64,000 nt of DNA from Flammula alnicola. Taxonomy: Eukaryota > Basidiomycota > Agaricomycetes > Agaricales > Strophariaceae. The stretch lies in the NCBI GenBank assembly GCA_015499995.1, contig JADNRV010000181.1:37824-101823 (forward strand). The letters are read 5' to 3'. The notes below the pieces were generated by a model. The model made no database searches. It saw only the letters and a list, made by a program, of their open reading frames with translations, and was not told where the DNA came from. The position numbers and the translations under genes are program-made. Below, piece after piece: positions 1-12,446 of the stretch (its first letter is position 1; every line of letters starts with the position of its first letter).

Positions 1-3000
1 TCGTCCACGGAATACGCAGCCACTACTTCGTTCACCGCACTTGCTACCTTGACAGACAAATGTTCGTCGGCAAGACCATCGCTGGCGGCATGAGAGCGCA
101 CGTGCTCAAGCTCTGCTCGAATGAGGACAGGCGAGAAGTAGGTCGAAGTGTAAGTTGTCACAGCATTGGTCAGCTGGCGATCTTTGCAGTCGAGCACCCA
201 CGCATGGATTAAGGAGGGAATGGTCAATAGTGCTCGATAGTATACATGTGCTGCCAGGACGGGGATAGTGTGCGGGTTGCCTGGCTCGTAGACTGACAGA
301 TGATGGCCGCATCAGTTGACAATTGCATAAGAGAGTTTAAAAAACATACGATCGACGTAGAACTGATCCACCGCCCATATGTCCAACTTGAAAGCTTTGA
401 CAAGACCGCCTTGATCGAGTCGCAGTAAACCTAAGAAACAGGGTATGAAATGGTCCAAAACAACGTTCAGGTTTCTGAGTTGCTCGATATAGCTCGATTT
501 CACTTTGAAGGACTATGGATTAACGACATCAGCATTTCAAGACAAGAGAGACGGCTATGGACGGCACTCACCGCATCCTGGAAAAGATCAAATACAAGCA
601 TCCACCCAAGCAGATATCCAAATAAATTTTGGCCCTGCTCTCCACGGTCATCCTCAGCCACTTCTGCATCATACCCGAATTGCATCTCGCGTCGCAAGAT
701 ATCGAGTAACTCTGGGGGCAAAGTAGCATGTACAACAGCCTCTGTATCCACGCCGGCCTCGATCACGAAATGCTCTGTGCGCTTCTGGGCAGCAGCTTTA
801 AGGAGTTGATAAGCCATCTTCTGCACTGGCACCGAGGGATCCTCGATGAGGTGACACATCTAGGAAGAGTGATGGCTCAGTATGAAAATTCACAGTGAAG
901 TAAGTAATAGGCAAAAGACCTTAGGTAGAGTATCTTGATCGATGAGCGACGAAGGGAGATGCTGGACAACGGACAGAACAAGTTCTCTGCATACAGAACG
1001 AGGTACTGAGGACAATTCTTGAGAATCTAGAAAAGGATTAACGAAAATGGACACACGAACGCTTTAGTAAAAAAAACGCTCACCATTTCCAAGAACACTC
1101 AAATCGCGAATGATGGTCAAGATGCCCATTCTCCTCTCTCCCCACTCCGCCATGAGAGCCTTGTTCCTCTTTGCGAGTTCTTCAAGCACAGCCACCAGCC
1201 TCAACGCTCTCGCAAGTGCCACCAACCCCGAACCTTCACTGGTCTCACTGGCCATATCTTCTTTTTCATCGGAAGGAGAAGCCCGCTCTAGAACACCCTC
1301 CAGCACATCAAACACAAAAGCCCAATGGCCTCCAGGCACGTTTTGCAAGATCGGAGCGAGGTGCATGAAGATCGGCAACATCGCGCTCTCCACTTCTTCA
1401 TCCAACTCGTCTTCATCGTCATCCGCAGCAAGCACCCATGCCTGACACGCTTTTACCACATTCACAGCTCGAGTAGGTGGGAGGAATACGACTTCTCCTT
1501 CAGGGTCCGGAGCAGATGCAGTAAGCCTTCGCAAGGTAAGCAAGCCTTCTGTATTGGCTTTGCGCGGCTTAATACCAAGAAGACCAGCGGCCAACTCGTT
1601 TCGATATCTATCCAACCTTGGAGGTTCTGATCCAGTGGCGGTGATGACCGAGATAATAGTCATAGCCGTCTGAGGTGCTGGAGATACGGGCGATTAGCAA
1701 TGACCGTACGCATTCCTAATCCAAGAGAAAGAAACGAACCTGTTTTCTCGTATTTCCTCGCCAACTGTACCCATAGGTCGGCCTCAGCGGCATCTATACC
1801 ATCTTTTAACAGAGAGTCTAGAACTATCTTGAGCACCCTAGCATCACGGACACCGTCGCCATTCTTCGCATAGATTACCACGTCAAACAACAACGCCTGC
1901 AGCTGAGTTAACCCTTCCTTGGGCTCTTTCCCCGCAAACCCATTCAGAAGTCGTTCCAAAGCCATCTGTCTCCACGAATCGACATTTTTGCCGGCGAGAG
2001 AGTTCAGAAGATAGACGGAAACTTGTTTGGCCTTCACTACGATGTCGTTCAGTCCTGCTGGGGTGACTTTGTCATCGAAAACTGGACTCCTCGAAGACGC
2101 AAATGGCACATTCTGAAGATCCTGGGCGTATATTGACAATGCAAGAAGATGGCGTAAAGCCCATAGGCCGCGCTTCGCCAGCTGTCTGTCCTCAATGAAA
2201 GCCTCCAGCAAAGCGTTGACTATTCGCGCATACGCGGAGAATCCGCGCCGATCGGTGGATGTCGGCGTTGTGCGTTTTCCTTTCGAGGTTGCTGCGGACG
2301 CTGGAGGAATTAAGGCGTCGAGGATCTCAATGCTCGGATCTATGGCCTCAGGTGAAAGGTTGTCGAGCGTAGCATCAAGATGTGAAGCAGAAGGGAATAT
2401 GTCTTCCAGGAGATTAACGCGTAAGCCAGGGGGGTTCTGCGCGAGTAAATGGAGAACATGTTCCGGCCTAGACACCTTATTCAGTAAAAGTGTCAAGGAG
2501 AAACCATTTTGTAGGAACTCACATTGGATGAACGTGAGTATCTTCCATAAAACCCTTCAATCTACTCTTGACATGATCCACGACCGAAATCTGGTGTTCA
2601 GTTGAAGCTGCTTGGAGCCACTCCTGCCATAACGTTTTCCCAGTCACTTGAGAAGGGCTGACATCGATCTCAGCTCCCTCTGTCCCCGCCGACACCGGAA
2701 GGAGGTACGAGAACAAAAAGATAGCGAGCATCAACGACTCCAACAACTCGGGCCCTTCCAAGAGTTTAGGGAAAACAGCCTGGATGAGGTGAACGCAGAC
2801 ATCGAAAACGAGAGCGTCAAGTTCCTCGCCCTCGATGGCGTGGTTGATATTTGAAGTAAAAGTAGCGATGATAGCCTGCAGGCATGTGTTTAAACTCGAG
2901 TCTGAGATGAAGTAGCCTATGAAGGTTGAGATAAGTATGTGGCATCCCGCCGGGATTCAGAAGATCAGACGAACCAGAAGACACCAAAATCTGCCGCATG

Positions 3001-5834
3001 AGCACAAGTTCATCAGATCCCATGGGCCCAGCCAACGCCTTTTCGAGTAACCCGCCAATCAAGGAATCCAACTCTCCCGCTTGTGGTCGCAGGTACTTGG
3101 GCAAATGTCCTTTCTGCGCCGCGTCCAGGAGACTTGCAATAGATTTTTGATCTGGAACATGGTCCGTCTCGGAGTTCGAGGAAATGCTTGACAACAAAGA
3201 ATGCCAGACGGCCAAAGCCTTGGGTTCGTTTTTGCGATGTAGCAGGTAAGAGAGGAGCAACGAAGGCGAAAGATCGAGCAGGCGGAACGCGTGTTGAGAT
3301 AGCAATGTGTCCAAGCGCTGCGGTCACAAAAAATCCGAGTAAGCAACAAAATCGTGAATACTGTGAATAGGGAACGAATACCCACATTCGAAAAAACATC
3401 ATCAAAGAACAAGCCTTCCCTAAACTGGTCAAGGATGCTAACCAGCAGCGCGAAGCTAACATTCTTTTCTCCATCACCATCTTCTCCTACTTGGTTCTGT
3501 TCGCTTAGAACCTTCTCGCATCTCTCGACATCGCCTTCCAAGACCTCCTTCACCAAACTCTCGGCTCGTTCCTTCAACAAGGTACCCTCCTTGAACCGAT
3601 CATAGAAGACCTTCAACAGCGCCGAAACCAAATGCTCATTGTCTTCTTTCGAAGTCGACGCCTTGACAGCTCGCACGAGCGCATCCCACGCAGAATCAAA
3701 GAGCGACTGGTCGACATCGAAGAGACTTTCAAGTGTCTGGGCCAGCAATCGCGCAGCAGCCCTCTCCTCGACTTTCAACTTCTTGCTCGTCAGCTCTTCC
3801 CACACGCGCAAAAATTGCTTTTGCACCAGTGCCTCGGAGGCGGTTTCGATCGAGGTTGAGCCTTCCAACTTTGGCCCGCCTTGAGCTGAGCGACCCCCAT
3901 CAGCCCGCATGCGTTTGATGAGGAAAACAGTGCATTCTAGCAAGGACGAAAGGTATGCAGCTGACGCCGCTATGCGATGGAGTGATGTGAGGGCGCGGTC
4001 GTCGATGGCTGCCCAGAAAGAGGTGAAGAATTGCGAGAGCGGCGAAGATGATGCGGCTAATGCCGAGGAAGCTATAATCTAGGCGTATTCGAAGATGAGT
4101 AAACTAGAGGACAGGGCTTCGCTAACAGGACTTACAGAGGATGGAATCGTAGAAACGACGATGACAACCGTCGGATAGCCCTGCAAAGGGGATCCTGAGC
4201 ATGCCGATTGCAAGAATTGCAAGAACTCTTGATACGCTTTAGACGGTCGCTTCTCCGTAGAGGACGAAGCAGAGACATTTTTTGGTGTATTTTGATCGTC
4301 GGCGTCAGACTCCGTTCCTTCATCTTCTTCCGTATCCGTGTTGTTTGCGTCCAATGTCCAACACTGAGGGAATTCTGAAACAACCAGTCAATTTGTGAGC
4401 TCACTATAATCAAACAGGAACTTACGTTTGAGGAACATGAGAAGAGGCTGCCACATGACTCCTTGCACTGTTGAATCCGTTTCTACCCAAGCCGATCGTA
4501 GAATAGCAGTGCCAATCGTTGGTATCACAGCCTCTAATTGGGCTGAAAGGCAATGTTAGGTCGAGTCATACGAACATTTGAGTGATAAACTTACTTTTCT
4601 GTGTATTAAGCAGCGTCTGCACAAGACTCCATCCTGCTTTACGAACATTCGGTTGTGCGAATCCGAAACTTTCTACCTCTACCCATGGGCAAGATTCTGC
4701 AGATTGCAAAATTGTCCATAAAGCTGGATTCGAGTAAAACTCTCGGAGATCTTCCGGTAAATCTGTCGTAGATCCTGGACGCCGTCTGAGTCGAGATAAA
4801 CGTGAAAACACAGATAACCTACCAAGAATCCAGCGAATGGCACCCAACGCGCCAATACGCAACCTGGCCTTTCGATCTTGCTCGCTCTCTTCTTGTTCGT
4901 CCATTTTCGAACGTGGTGTCACATCTCCATCATCTCTCCGGGGTGTAGAAATTGCTGATGTCCTCCCAATTCCTCTTTTGTGGGATGCCATAGGTGCAGG
5001 TTGGGACGGAGGGGGTAGAGGATTGAGATATGCATAGACACCACTGGGATCCAGTACGGCTCTCTCGACGAATGCATTTAGGGATGAACGGAGACTTTGG
5101 TTGAGTAAGAGATTGCTGGTTGACGATGATCCTTGGCTTGGATCTGTTAGGATGGTTTCCTTCCAGGCCTTCGACGCGGTTATCGACACTAGGCGATCGA
5201 CGTCGTGTGTTGCAAGGCACCATGTGCCCAGGATGCTCTCCAATTGAGACTCGGACGCAGTCTCTCGGAGGAAGAAGACGATTTGGTCTCGCACAGGAGG
5301 GATCTGAAGAAGAGTAGAATGCAAGGACGCGGCCAAGAGTCGCACACGACGCGAAGAATTGACGAACAGGGCCGAAACATGGTGAAGCTTGGCGAAATTC
5401 AGGGACGTCAGGCTTCGTAACGCGTAATCTATACCACAGAGACTCACCCACACTGGTAACATCTCCACTAGAGTGTAAACCAACGAGCTATCTCGGCCTT
5501 CCTTCATACATTGATTGACCCAGGCCGACTGTAATTCCTCCAAAGCCCTCGTTTTGGTCACTTGAGCTTTTTTGCTGATATTCCTCAGCACAACCAGGAG
5601 ATCCGCAGGCAGTGTATGCGCTAGACCCGTAGTTTCCAAAGGATCCGGCTGAACAGGTCCAGGTTTCACTGGAGGAATGTACATCTTGACCCGGGGCTCC
5701 TTCTTCTTTCCCTTTTCTCCCTTGCCCTTGGGCTTTTTATCCTTCGGAAGAGGGTCTTCAGCTGGCGCATGCTTCTTCAGATGCTTTTTCCGTGTACCAG
5801 AGCTCGCCGAGGATTTTGGATTGCCCTTGACCAT
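1..5834 (-). CDS. LTN1: E3 ubiquitin-protein ligase Listerin (Ltn1/Rkr1), C-terminus beyond left edge
   Basis: Listerin is the RING E3 ligase of the ribosome quality control complex; it ubiquitinates nascent chains stalled on 60S subunits. The start at 5834 gives a Lys-rich N-terminus (MVKGNPKSSASS), followed by the family block LPADLLVVLRNISKKAQVTK, in which 'LRNxSKKxxxTKxKALxEL' is the Listerin N-terminal signature. Long alpha-helical HEAT/ARM-type sequence follows, interrupted by about ten short introns. Near the left end LFGYLLGWMLVFDLF (about 560-660) and RALLTIPSLIHAWVLDCKDR (about 170-240) match the conserved C-terminal half, including the stretch before the RWD-like region. The RING domain is not in the window, so the gene is cut by the edge, not broken. 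Family length (about 1,600-1,800 residues) agrees with the 5.8 kb seen. Exact exon borders were not all resolved. Confidence 0.92.
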
Positions 5835-6534
5835 GGCAAAATAGTGAAATGACGATGAAGGTATTAGATTACGAGGGCAATCACTTTTGTGAAACTTACA
5901 TCATCGCTCACAAATCCGGATGCGACATTACGATAGATGACTCGAAACCGCAATTATGTACTAAAGGCACAGAATCTGTGTTTTCCGTTCAGAATGGATT
6001 CTTGATCTCCTCGATACCGCCCTGAGATCTCATGCTCTCATGCCTCATAGCCTGCTCAATATAATTTCTGAGGACAATTTCCGGCATGTACATTGGCCGT
6101 TGAATATATCGGGATTTCTTTCCCACGGCCTGGATAGTTAACGTGGCACAATCAGCACTAGGTTCGGAGCAAGCCCACGTGCTCCGGCCGCTTGCGGCCC
6201 TGCGGAGCCCCAAATCTCTTACCAAAAGCAGGACTGTTTGCGCAGCCAAAACACCGGTCCGGAGAAGGCGGCTTGAACCGAACCTAAATCAGCACCAGGT
6301 TTTTACATGTCGGCCGTCCAACGTTTTTTGATTTCTGCAACCACAAGCTAGATGTGATTTTAACCAGAATGCTCCGCCCCGATGCGCTTTAAAATACCAG
6401 GGCTTCGGTTTCAACAGTGGCCACGGGCACTCGCTTACTTTACGATCTAAATTTCGAGAACAGTTCAACGTCCAATTTGTCGAAATCCTACATGGTTTAC
6501 AAGGTAAATAAACAGACTTAATTCTACAAAGTCT
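5835..6534. other. Intergenic region between LTN1 and EasG-like copy A
   Basis: The two flanking genes are both on the minus strand, so this holds the LTN1 promoter and the 3' side of copy A. One minus-strand open frame at 5989-6249 (86 residues, ending GGIEEIKNPF) has a plausible amino-acid mix, but I recognise no family and see no supporting splice signals. I do not call it a gene. Otherwise I see nothing. Confidence 0.4.
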
Positions 6535-7505
6535 CTAAGCCTTGACCCATAGCTTCTTATTGGCCTCGAGGTAATCACGAAGAGTTTTCTTCCCGATAAC
6601 CGCTTTGCTGCTTGAGAAACATGCTGCTTCTTCCCCGGTAGCGATCTTGTTTTGGGCCCACGCCAACACTCCATTGGCATAGTCTTCTTGCGCTCCAGAG
6701 TTCTGGAAGAATTTGCTGAATTCCTCCTCCGAGAGCCGTTTGTGGATTATCTTCCTCCCAAGGACTTCACTCAAGAGAGCGGCTACCTATTCACAAGGTT
6801 TCCTCGATTAGCTTCAGCGTATTTATATCCCCAGAATTCCACTGACCTCGTCATGGGAGTACAACTGCGGCCCTACTACACAGAAGTCGGTATTTGGGCT
6901 CTTTTCAGCCACGAGGGCATCATAGGAAGCTTTGGCGATATCGTCTACTGCAACGAAGGGCACCTTTCCATCTCCCGCAGCGGAGAAGATTTCATCCCTC
7001 TCCCGAATACTCTGGAGATATTCGGGCATGATGCCAAAATTCTCTACGATACGAAAGACGACGATGAGTCGTTGTTACTAAAATCGAAGAGCCTCAAAGA
7101 CACACCTATGAACCACGCGTTACGCATAACGGCGTAGCCTATCCCGATATCAGCGAAGTACTGGTGTATTTTGCCGGTCGCCACGCCTCCTTTCTCGATC
7201 ACACTCGAGCCACAAAGCACGAATCTCTTGACGCCCTTCGAAATCGCCAGGTCGATGAACGGTTTCACAATTGGGAACGGCTCCAACACTGATGGTCCAA
7301 CGAGATAGATTTTCTCAATATTCTCGTCGACCTCGAAGGGGGCTGCAAATGTCTTCTCGTCGAACCAGTTGAATTTGACAGCATTGAATGGCTCGGGAGC
7401 GACGCCGGACCGCGAGGCAATGAGCACTGGATAGTTGGAAGCATGGAGGAGATTGGCAATGGCCAAGCCTGTCTTTCCCGTTCCGCCTGTGATAAAAGTT
7501 GTCAT
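6535..7505 (-). CDS. EasG-like NAD(P)-binding reductase, copy A
   Basis: Member of the NmrA-like/festuclavine synthase (EasG) family: NAD(P)H-dependent Rossmann-fold reductases, which in ergot fungi reduce an iminium intermediate. The start at 7505 places MTTFITGGTGKTGLAIANLL, with the glycine-rich dinucleotide loop, at the N-terminus; an in-frame ATG further upstream would add 15 residues without homology. Middle motifs are FIDLAISKGVKRFVL and MRNAWFIENFG (exon 1-2 junction). Exon 2 carries GDGKVPFVAVDDIAKASYDAL and exon 3 VAALLSEVLGRKIIHKRLSE, ending NKKLWVKA. Three exons, no lesions. This copy is clearly diverged from the plus-strand array (C-I): MRNAWF replaces LRPTWF, and the C-terminal region differs. 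Its closest relative here is the broken copy B 1 kb away. The substrate is unknown. Confidence 0.85.
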
Positions 7506-8523
7506 GATAATGGTGGGGAGTGAAGTTCCTGTTCTGTCGAGTAAATCCACCGCTGGTTAGATTTGTGTCGAGCTGTCTTCGGCCGGTTTTTATACGCCCA
7601 AGTACGTGCTTGATCATGTTCTTATTCAGGATCCACTCACATCGAATAGCTTAGTCAGTCACGCAACATATTACTTCGAAGCCAAGGAGGATCTGTAAGG
7701 TCAGGGTCCAGGCATTATTATTAGACATGCCGATGAGCGAGGAGCGATGTCACCGCCTAGTCAAAGATTGCTCGCCAAATCCGAAGAAATATTTTGCTGG
7801 CCACCAAGCGTCACAAAGCGTCGTAAGGTATCAATCTCTTGTCGATATTCAGTCACTTGAAGGTTTCAAAATAGGAAGTGAACCAGATCTTTGGCCAAGA
7901 TAAGTATGGTGCTTTTAGCAAAACGTCGTGTATTGACGCAGAGCCGACTGATTTTGATATGCCTTGACCCGCGGAATCGGATAGAATTGGTCACATAACC
8001 TGACGGATACATGATTTAGCCACGACAGGCTTTTTACTGAGAAGTACTTGCAAACAGTTTCCTGCTGACTCGGACCCTCCTATCGCTGCTCTTGACTTTG
8101 AAAGAGCCTCGTTGTTTGAATCTTGATGGCAATGCAATCTTTGCTTGGAGATAGGCCAACAATCCTGCGTAATTTGCCGCCACTCTGAAAGGCCCACTGC
8201 TAAACCCTTCCTCCTTAACATGAACCTCCTACGGGTTAATAATTAAAGAATTGGTTATCGTTGATGGAATTTAGCGCTCAATTTGAATACGGTGATGACC
8301 AATCAACTTGATGAGCGCTTGAAAACAATAACTATCGTAGAACGATCCTTTCCAACAACAATGCCCAAGTAAATAATATCTCTCCGGATGCCGTTGGACC
8401 AGTGCCCCTGAAGTCGTATTCACTGACCAAATCTAAAATTTATTCACTCTCCCAGTTGTCGGCATCCTAATATAAATTTACAAGGTAAATAACTTCCATG
8501 CTTACAGTATTTCTTGAAGATCC
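7506..8523. other. Intergenic region between EasG-like copies A and B
   Basis: About 1 kb containing the promoter of copy A (minus strand) and the 3' flank of copy B. No open frame resembles a protein family and I see no repeat or RNA gene. Confidence 0.4.
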
Positions 8524-9357
8524 CTAAGCCTTGACCCACAGCTTCTTATTGGCCTCTAAATAGTCACAAAGGCTTTTATTGCGGATGACTGCTTTGCTGC
8601 TTGAGAACAATGCTTCTTCCTCCCCGGTAGCAATCTTGGTCTGAACCCACGCCAACAGTCCTGCAGACTCTGCTTGCGTTCCGACGCTCTGGAATATTTT
8701 GCTGAATTCTTCATCGGAGATCCTTTTATGGGTGGTCTTGCTCCCAAGGACCACACTCAAGAGAGCCGCTACCTACCGACAAAGTTTTGTTGGTTAGCTT
8801 TGTGACCCAAAGATTTCGCTGACCTCGTCATGGGTGTATTATACAACTGGGGACCCACTACATAGAAATCGGTGTTTGGGCCCTTTTCAGCGACCAGGGA
8901 GTCATAGGAAGCCTTGGCGATATAGTCTACCGCAACAAAAGGTATCTTTCCATCTCCCCCAACGGAGAAAATCTCGTCCCTATCCCGAATGCTTTGTAGA
9001 TATGCGGAGCCAAAATTCTCCATTATAAAGAAGGCAGTCGATGAGATATTCGTCTTTAAATAGAAGACCCTCAAATACAAAGGACAACGTACCCATGAAC
9101 CACGAGTTGCGCATAATGGCGTAGTCCACCCCAATATCAGCGAGGTACTCGTGTACTTTGCCATATCCCATGCCTCCCTTCTCAGTCACACTCGAGCCAT
9201 TCATCACGAATCGCTTAACGCCCTTCGAAATAGCCAGGTCGATGAAAGGTTTCACGATTGGAAGCGACTCGAACACTGATGGCAGGACGAGATAGACTTT
9301 ATTGATATTCGGGTCGACCTCGAAGGGGGCTGCAAACCGGAGACCGGAATATATCAC
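8524..9357 (-). pseudogene. EasG-like reductase copy B, 5'-truncated and frameshifted
   Basis: Homology to copy A begins abruptly at FAAPFEVDPNINKVYLVLPS, so the first 60 or so residues, including the glycine-rich NAD(P)-binding loop, are gone. The intact three-exon pattern is otherwise recognisable: MRNSWFM at the end of exon 1, GDGKIPFVAVDYIAKASYDSL in exon 2, and exon 3 ending NKKLWVKA. At the end of exon 2 copy A reads QLYSHDE before the donor. Copy B has extra bases there (QLYNTPMT), which shift the frame before the intron. Loss of the cofactor loop plus the frameshift make a working reductase unlikely. Confidence 0.8.
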
Positions 9358-9573
9358 CTTTGGGCGTTTAATCCGATTGGAACATGGAATTTAGTATTTT
9401 TAATATTTGATAACAGCGGAAAGAAGTGTTCGATCAATTGGCAGCTCCGGACGTATTGTTGATGGAAATTAGCGCTCAGGCTTCGGGATGATCGATGATG
9501 GCCAATCCGCGTGCCTTGCGCTTAAAACCCGGATCACTGTGGCAGTCCCAACAATTTGAAGTATACATAGTCC

Positions 9574-10258
9574 CTACCGCTCCGTGCTCCTCATCTCCGT
9601 CCAATCCTCCGTAAGGATACCCATCTGAATAATGTCACTCCAGGCGCCATTGCACCAGCGTGCCTTGCGCTGGCGTCCTTCGTCAATAAATCCACTACGT
9701 ATAAACGATCAACGGGGATTCTCTTTGGACCGAATAAGGACGCAGAAAATGGACTGACATTTTCTTGTAGACCGCAATGGCTCGTTCATTTCCTTCATAG
9801 ACCACGAGCGAAATGCGGTGCATATTGAGATGCAGAAACGCGTAGTCGACCATAAACTTCGTGATCGCCTGCCCGTACCCCTTGTTCCAAAATTCTGGCA
9901 TTAATACGATAGAGTAATCCGAATGGCGGTGGCCACGCTCCGCATTTCCCCACAATGCAGTAAAGCCAACAAATTGAGGCTTGGATGTCGTAATCTCTCT
10001 TGCGTCTGAGGATGATGCTTCTCCGACCGCGATGGGCGAGGGTGATGGGATGGTCTCGATGATGCAGAACATTTCTGCCTTTTTATCTATGATTTCTTTG
10101 AATTCTTCTTTGATTTGCTCCCCTCGTGGAACAATAAACCGATGTGTTATGAGAGGCGCAACTTGGGTATTGTTGTAAATGCCGAGGATGCTATCAAGGT
10201 CGCTCGCAGGTGGGGGTTGGAAAGCGCGCAGGCGGAGGCCACAGGTAAGGTCGAACAT
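9574..10258 (-). CDS. GNAT-family N-acetyltransferase (RimJ/RimL-like)
   Basis: Acetyl-CoA-dependent N-acyltransferase of the Acetyltransf_3/RimJ-like group. Residues after the start read MFDLTCGLRLRAFQPPPASD, the usual N-terminal 'LRLRAFxxxDxxxI' strand. Motif A is FWNKGYGQAITKFMVDYAF, containing the acetyl-CoA-binding Gx-GxG/A turn. Motif B is LNMHRISLVVYEGNERAIAV. One intron, 9695-9758, has donor GTCAGT and acceptor TAG, and joins YKK to IGFIDEGRQRKARW, the expected C-terminal beta hairpin; the stop is at 9574-9576. The acceptor substrate cannot be told from sequence. Relatives lie at 10836-11546, 15156-15766, 15973-16048 and 19685-20125, so it belongs to a local GNAT expansion. Confidence 0.8.
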
Positions 10259-10835
10259 GGTGACTTCAGAGGGATTCGAGAGAGGGAGGATGGCGATTCA
10301 CTGCTTCAGTTTCAACCCTTTAACGAGCGAGAGTACCGAGAGTACCGCATTTGCGACTCGGACGGCACTGCTAATTGTAAGATTTGGATTGGAGCTGGAA
10401 AGAATCTACCCAGGTTGCCAAAGAAGCTTAAGCGGCCCCGAACCTAGTGCCTTGTAGGAAGAACGCGGTCGACCGGTGTGATTGACGATCGCGAAATCCC
10501 TTTCATGCTCCCCATTTCATGAGTTCCTTGAGGAATCTGAGAGCATTTCTCCCTACCGTGGTACTCCCTGGGATAGACATAGATCCACTCATGAGTTGCT
10601 ACGTTTCTGTCATGCCCAGAACTTTACGGGAAGACAAGTCATACTGTGAAATGACTCCAATACCCCCAAAGGTTGATTCTGATGTGTCTATTCATAGCAA
10701 GGTCTGTTAGCCGGTTGGCACGCATATGGTTGGCTCGGACGAACATCCAGCCACTGGCAACCAGCTGGGAGATACAAATCGCAGAGGTCAGGCCAATGTA
10801 TAACGAAATGGACCCAAGTAATAAGGCATAGGGAT
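10259..10835. other. Intergenic region upstream of the GNAT gene
   Basis: Lies between the start of the intact GNAT gene (10258) and the end of the GNAT pseudogene (10836). A minus-strand frame at 10639-10839 encodes 66 residues with a hydrophobic stretch (ALLLGSISLYIGLTSAI), but it overlaps the pseudogene end and has no recognisable family. I treat it as chance or a fossil. Confidence 0.35.
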
Positions 10836-11546
10836 TCAATTCAATTTATTCCTTCCCTCATTCTTCCAATCGTCTACCAGCATCCCCATGTAAATCGCGT
10901 CCTTCCACGCACCGTTCTGCCAGTTCGCCTTGCGTTGCCTTCCCTCGACAATGAAACCGCTGTAATTTTTATCGGAAGAAATAAACGCCACCCAGTATAA
11001 TGGACAGCATCCGTATAGATAAAATGTACTCGTAACTCACCGTTGTTTATATATAGCAAGCGTCCCGTCATTTCCCTCTGAGTCTTTAACCGCCAAGAAT
11101 ATACGATGCATATTCAGGAAAGCGTAGTCGACCATAAACTGCGTAATCTTCGTCCCATAGCCCTTGTTCCAGAACTTTTTAGCGAGCGTGATGGCGCACT
11201 AGGTCGAATGTCAGTGACCGCGCTCCGCTCCTGCCCACAAAATGGCGGACCCAACAAACTCGGGCTCCGCCACCGAGGATGACCCGGAAGATGTCTCGCT
11301 AGGAGCTTCAGTGGATTTCGTTGTTTGGGAGGCGGCCGATGGAGGAAGCGTCTCGACGATGCAACACATCTCGTTTTTGTCGAGGTTTTCCTTATATTGC
11401 TCCCAAATTGCTCCCTTCTTTTCTCTCCTTGTGGAACAGGGAAGGCAACGTAAGCCCCGGCCGCGACATCTGCGTCGTTTTCAAGGGCGATTATGCTGTC
11501 TAGATCGGTGGCAGGTTTAAAGGCCGATATCTGGGAGCTCGAACAT
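10836..11546 (-). pseudogene. GNAT N-acetyltransferase pseudogene
   Basis: A second copy of the neighbouring GNAT gene. The order of blocks is kept: MFELP start at 11546, LDSIIALENDADVAAGAYVA, FVGSAILWAGAERGH, FWNKGYGTKITQFMVDYAF, then SGFIVEGRQRKANWQNGAW and a stop at 10836. There is a frameshift just after the start, where bases are missing relative to the intact gene, so the first frame stops within about ten codons. There are two in-frame stops between AERGH and the acetyl-CoA-binding motif: TGA at 11211-11213 and TAG at 11199-11201. These three lesions argue for a pseudogene. An extra intron could in principle remove the two stops, but not easily the start-proximal shift. Confidence 0.75.
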
Positions 11547-12224
11547 AGCGAAAGTCAATCGACTATGCCTCGCTTTAAATGAGATAGCGTGGTGATTTGC
11601 CGAGGAGGGAAAAATGGGATGACGACTGATGACGACGGGAGAATTGGGGTTGAATCCCGCGAGCTGCAACTTATATAACTTCGTTTTTGAAGACGGAGTC
11701 TGCTGCCAGTGCGGTGTCTTGCCTGAAGTTGAACGAAAGATTTACTGACGGTACGCCGAAGTAATGTTTACTTCAAGAATTCAAGTGATGGCTGCATTCC
11801 AAAGCAAAGTAGAAGAACCTGAGATCTTGGTCATTTGATCACCCAGCATCTACGCGCTGTGCACTCACATATCATTTGATGAAACAGCCATGAGAGCCGT
11901 AGCCTTGTGAAATACGCACCCCATGGGCCCAACACTGGGTGCCAGTGGAGAATTAACGACTCGAGAAAGAAAGGACCGACGCGTCCGTAATACTAACTTG
12001 AACTTGGAGGTGAATGTCCAGACGTGAGAACTTCGGATGACCAAGCAAATATGAAAACGAGCATTCAAAACGGAGGCGACCTACTCTGTTCATGTAAATC
12101 TCTCTTTCATCGTCGCTTTATTATAAATAAATTTTCTTTCAATGACATTATATATTGGCAAAAAATTGTTTAATGGGATTCATCTAGCATTAATAAAATG
12201 CTTAAAAAAGTGATTCATGGACAA
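11547..12224. other. Intergenic region between GNAT pseudogene and tRNA-Asp
   Basis: No coding frame of recognisable type. The last 150 bases before the tRNA are AT-rich and poly-T/poly-A containing, which fits the 3' side of the minus-strand tRNA and its terminator-like run. Confidence 0.35.
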
Positions 12225-12311
12225 CTCTCTGTCTGGGAGTCGAACCCAGCTTTCGCGCGTACTCTCGGTTATTATGACAAGCGCGTGTACTAACCGATAT
12301 ACTAACAAAGA
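12225..12311 (-). tRNA. tRNA-Asp (anticodon GTC) with a 15-base intron
   Basis: On the minus strand the acceptor arm TCTTTGT pairs with ACAGAGA, followed by discriminator G. The T-arm is CTGGG-TTCGACT-CCCAG. The anticodon stem CGCGC/GCGCG encloses the loop TTGTCA..C, with anticodon GTC. A 15-base intron (TAATAACCGAGAGTA) sits one base 3' of the anticodon, the canonical position for nuclear tRNA introns. The mature sequence is nearly identical to the tRNA at 16592-16690. Confidence 0.88.
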
Positions 12312-12446
12312 CATATCATGTCTTACGCATAAAACTAGAAGTTCTAACTGTTGAGAATATCGTTTGAGTTTGAAACTGACGTGACTTATAGCAGGCGCAT
12401 GGGTCTGGCTATAGCTACTCTATATAATAAAGCAATCCATCTCAGC

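Noticed and set aside
450..860. Plus-strand open frames opposite LTN1
   Set aside because: They are shadows of the conserved minus-strand Listerin sequence and show no family resemblance.
5989..6249. Minus-strand 86-residue frame ending GGIEEIKNPF
   Set aside because: No recognised family, no splice signals, and it is close to the LTN1 promoter; kept only as a note in the spacer entry.
6652..7137. Plus-strand 161-residue frame opposite EasG-like copy A
   Set aside because: It is the antisense of exons 2 and 3 of copy A, spans its introns and has no homology of its own.
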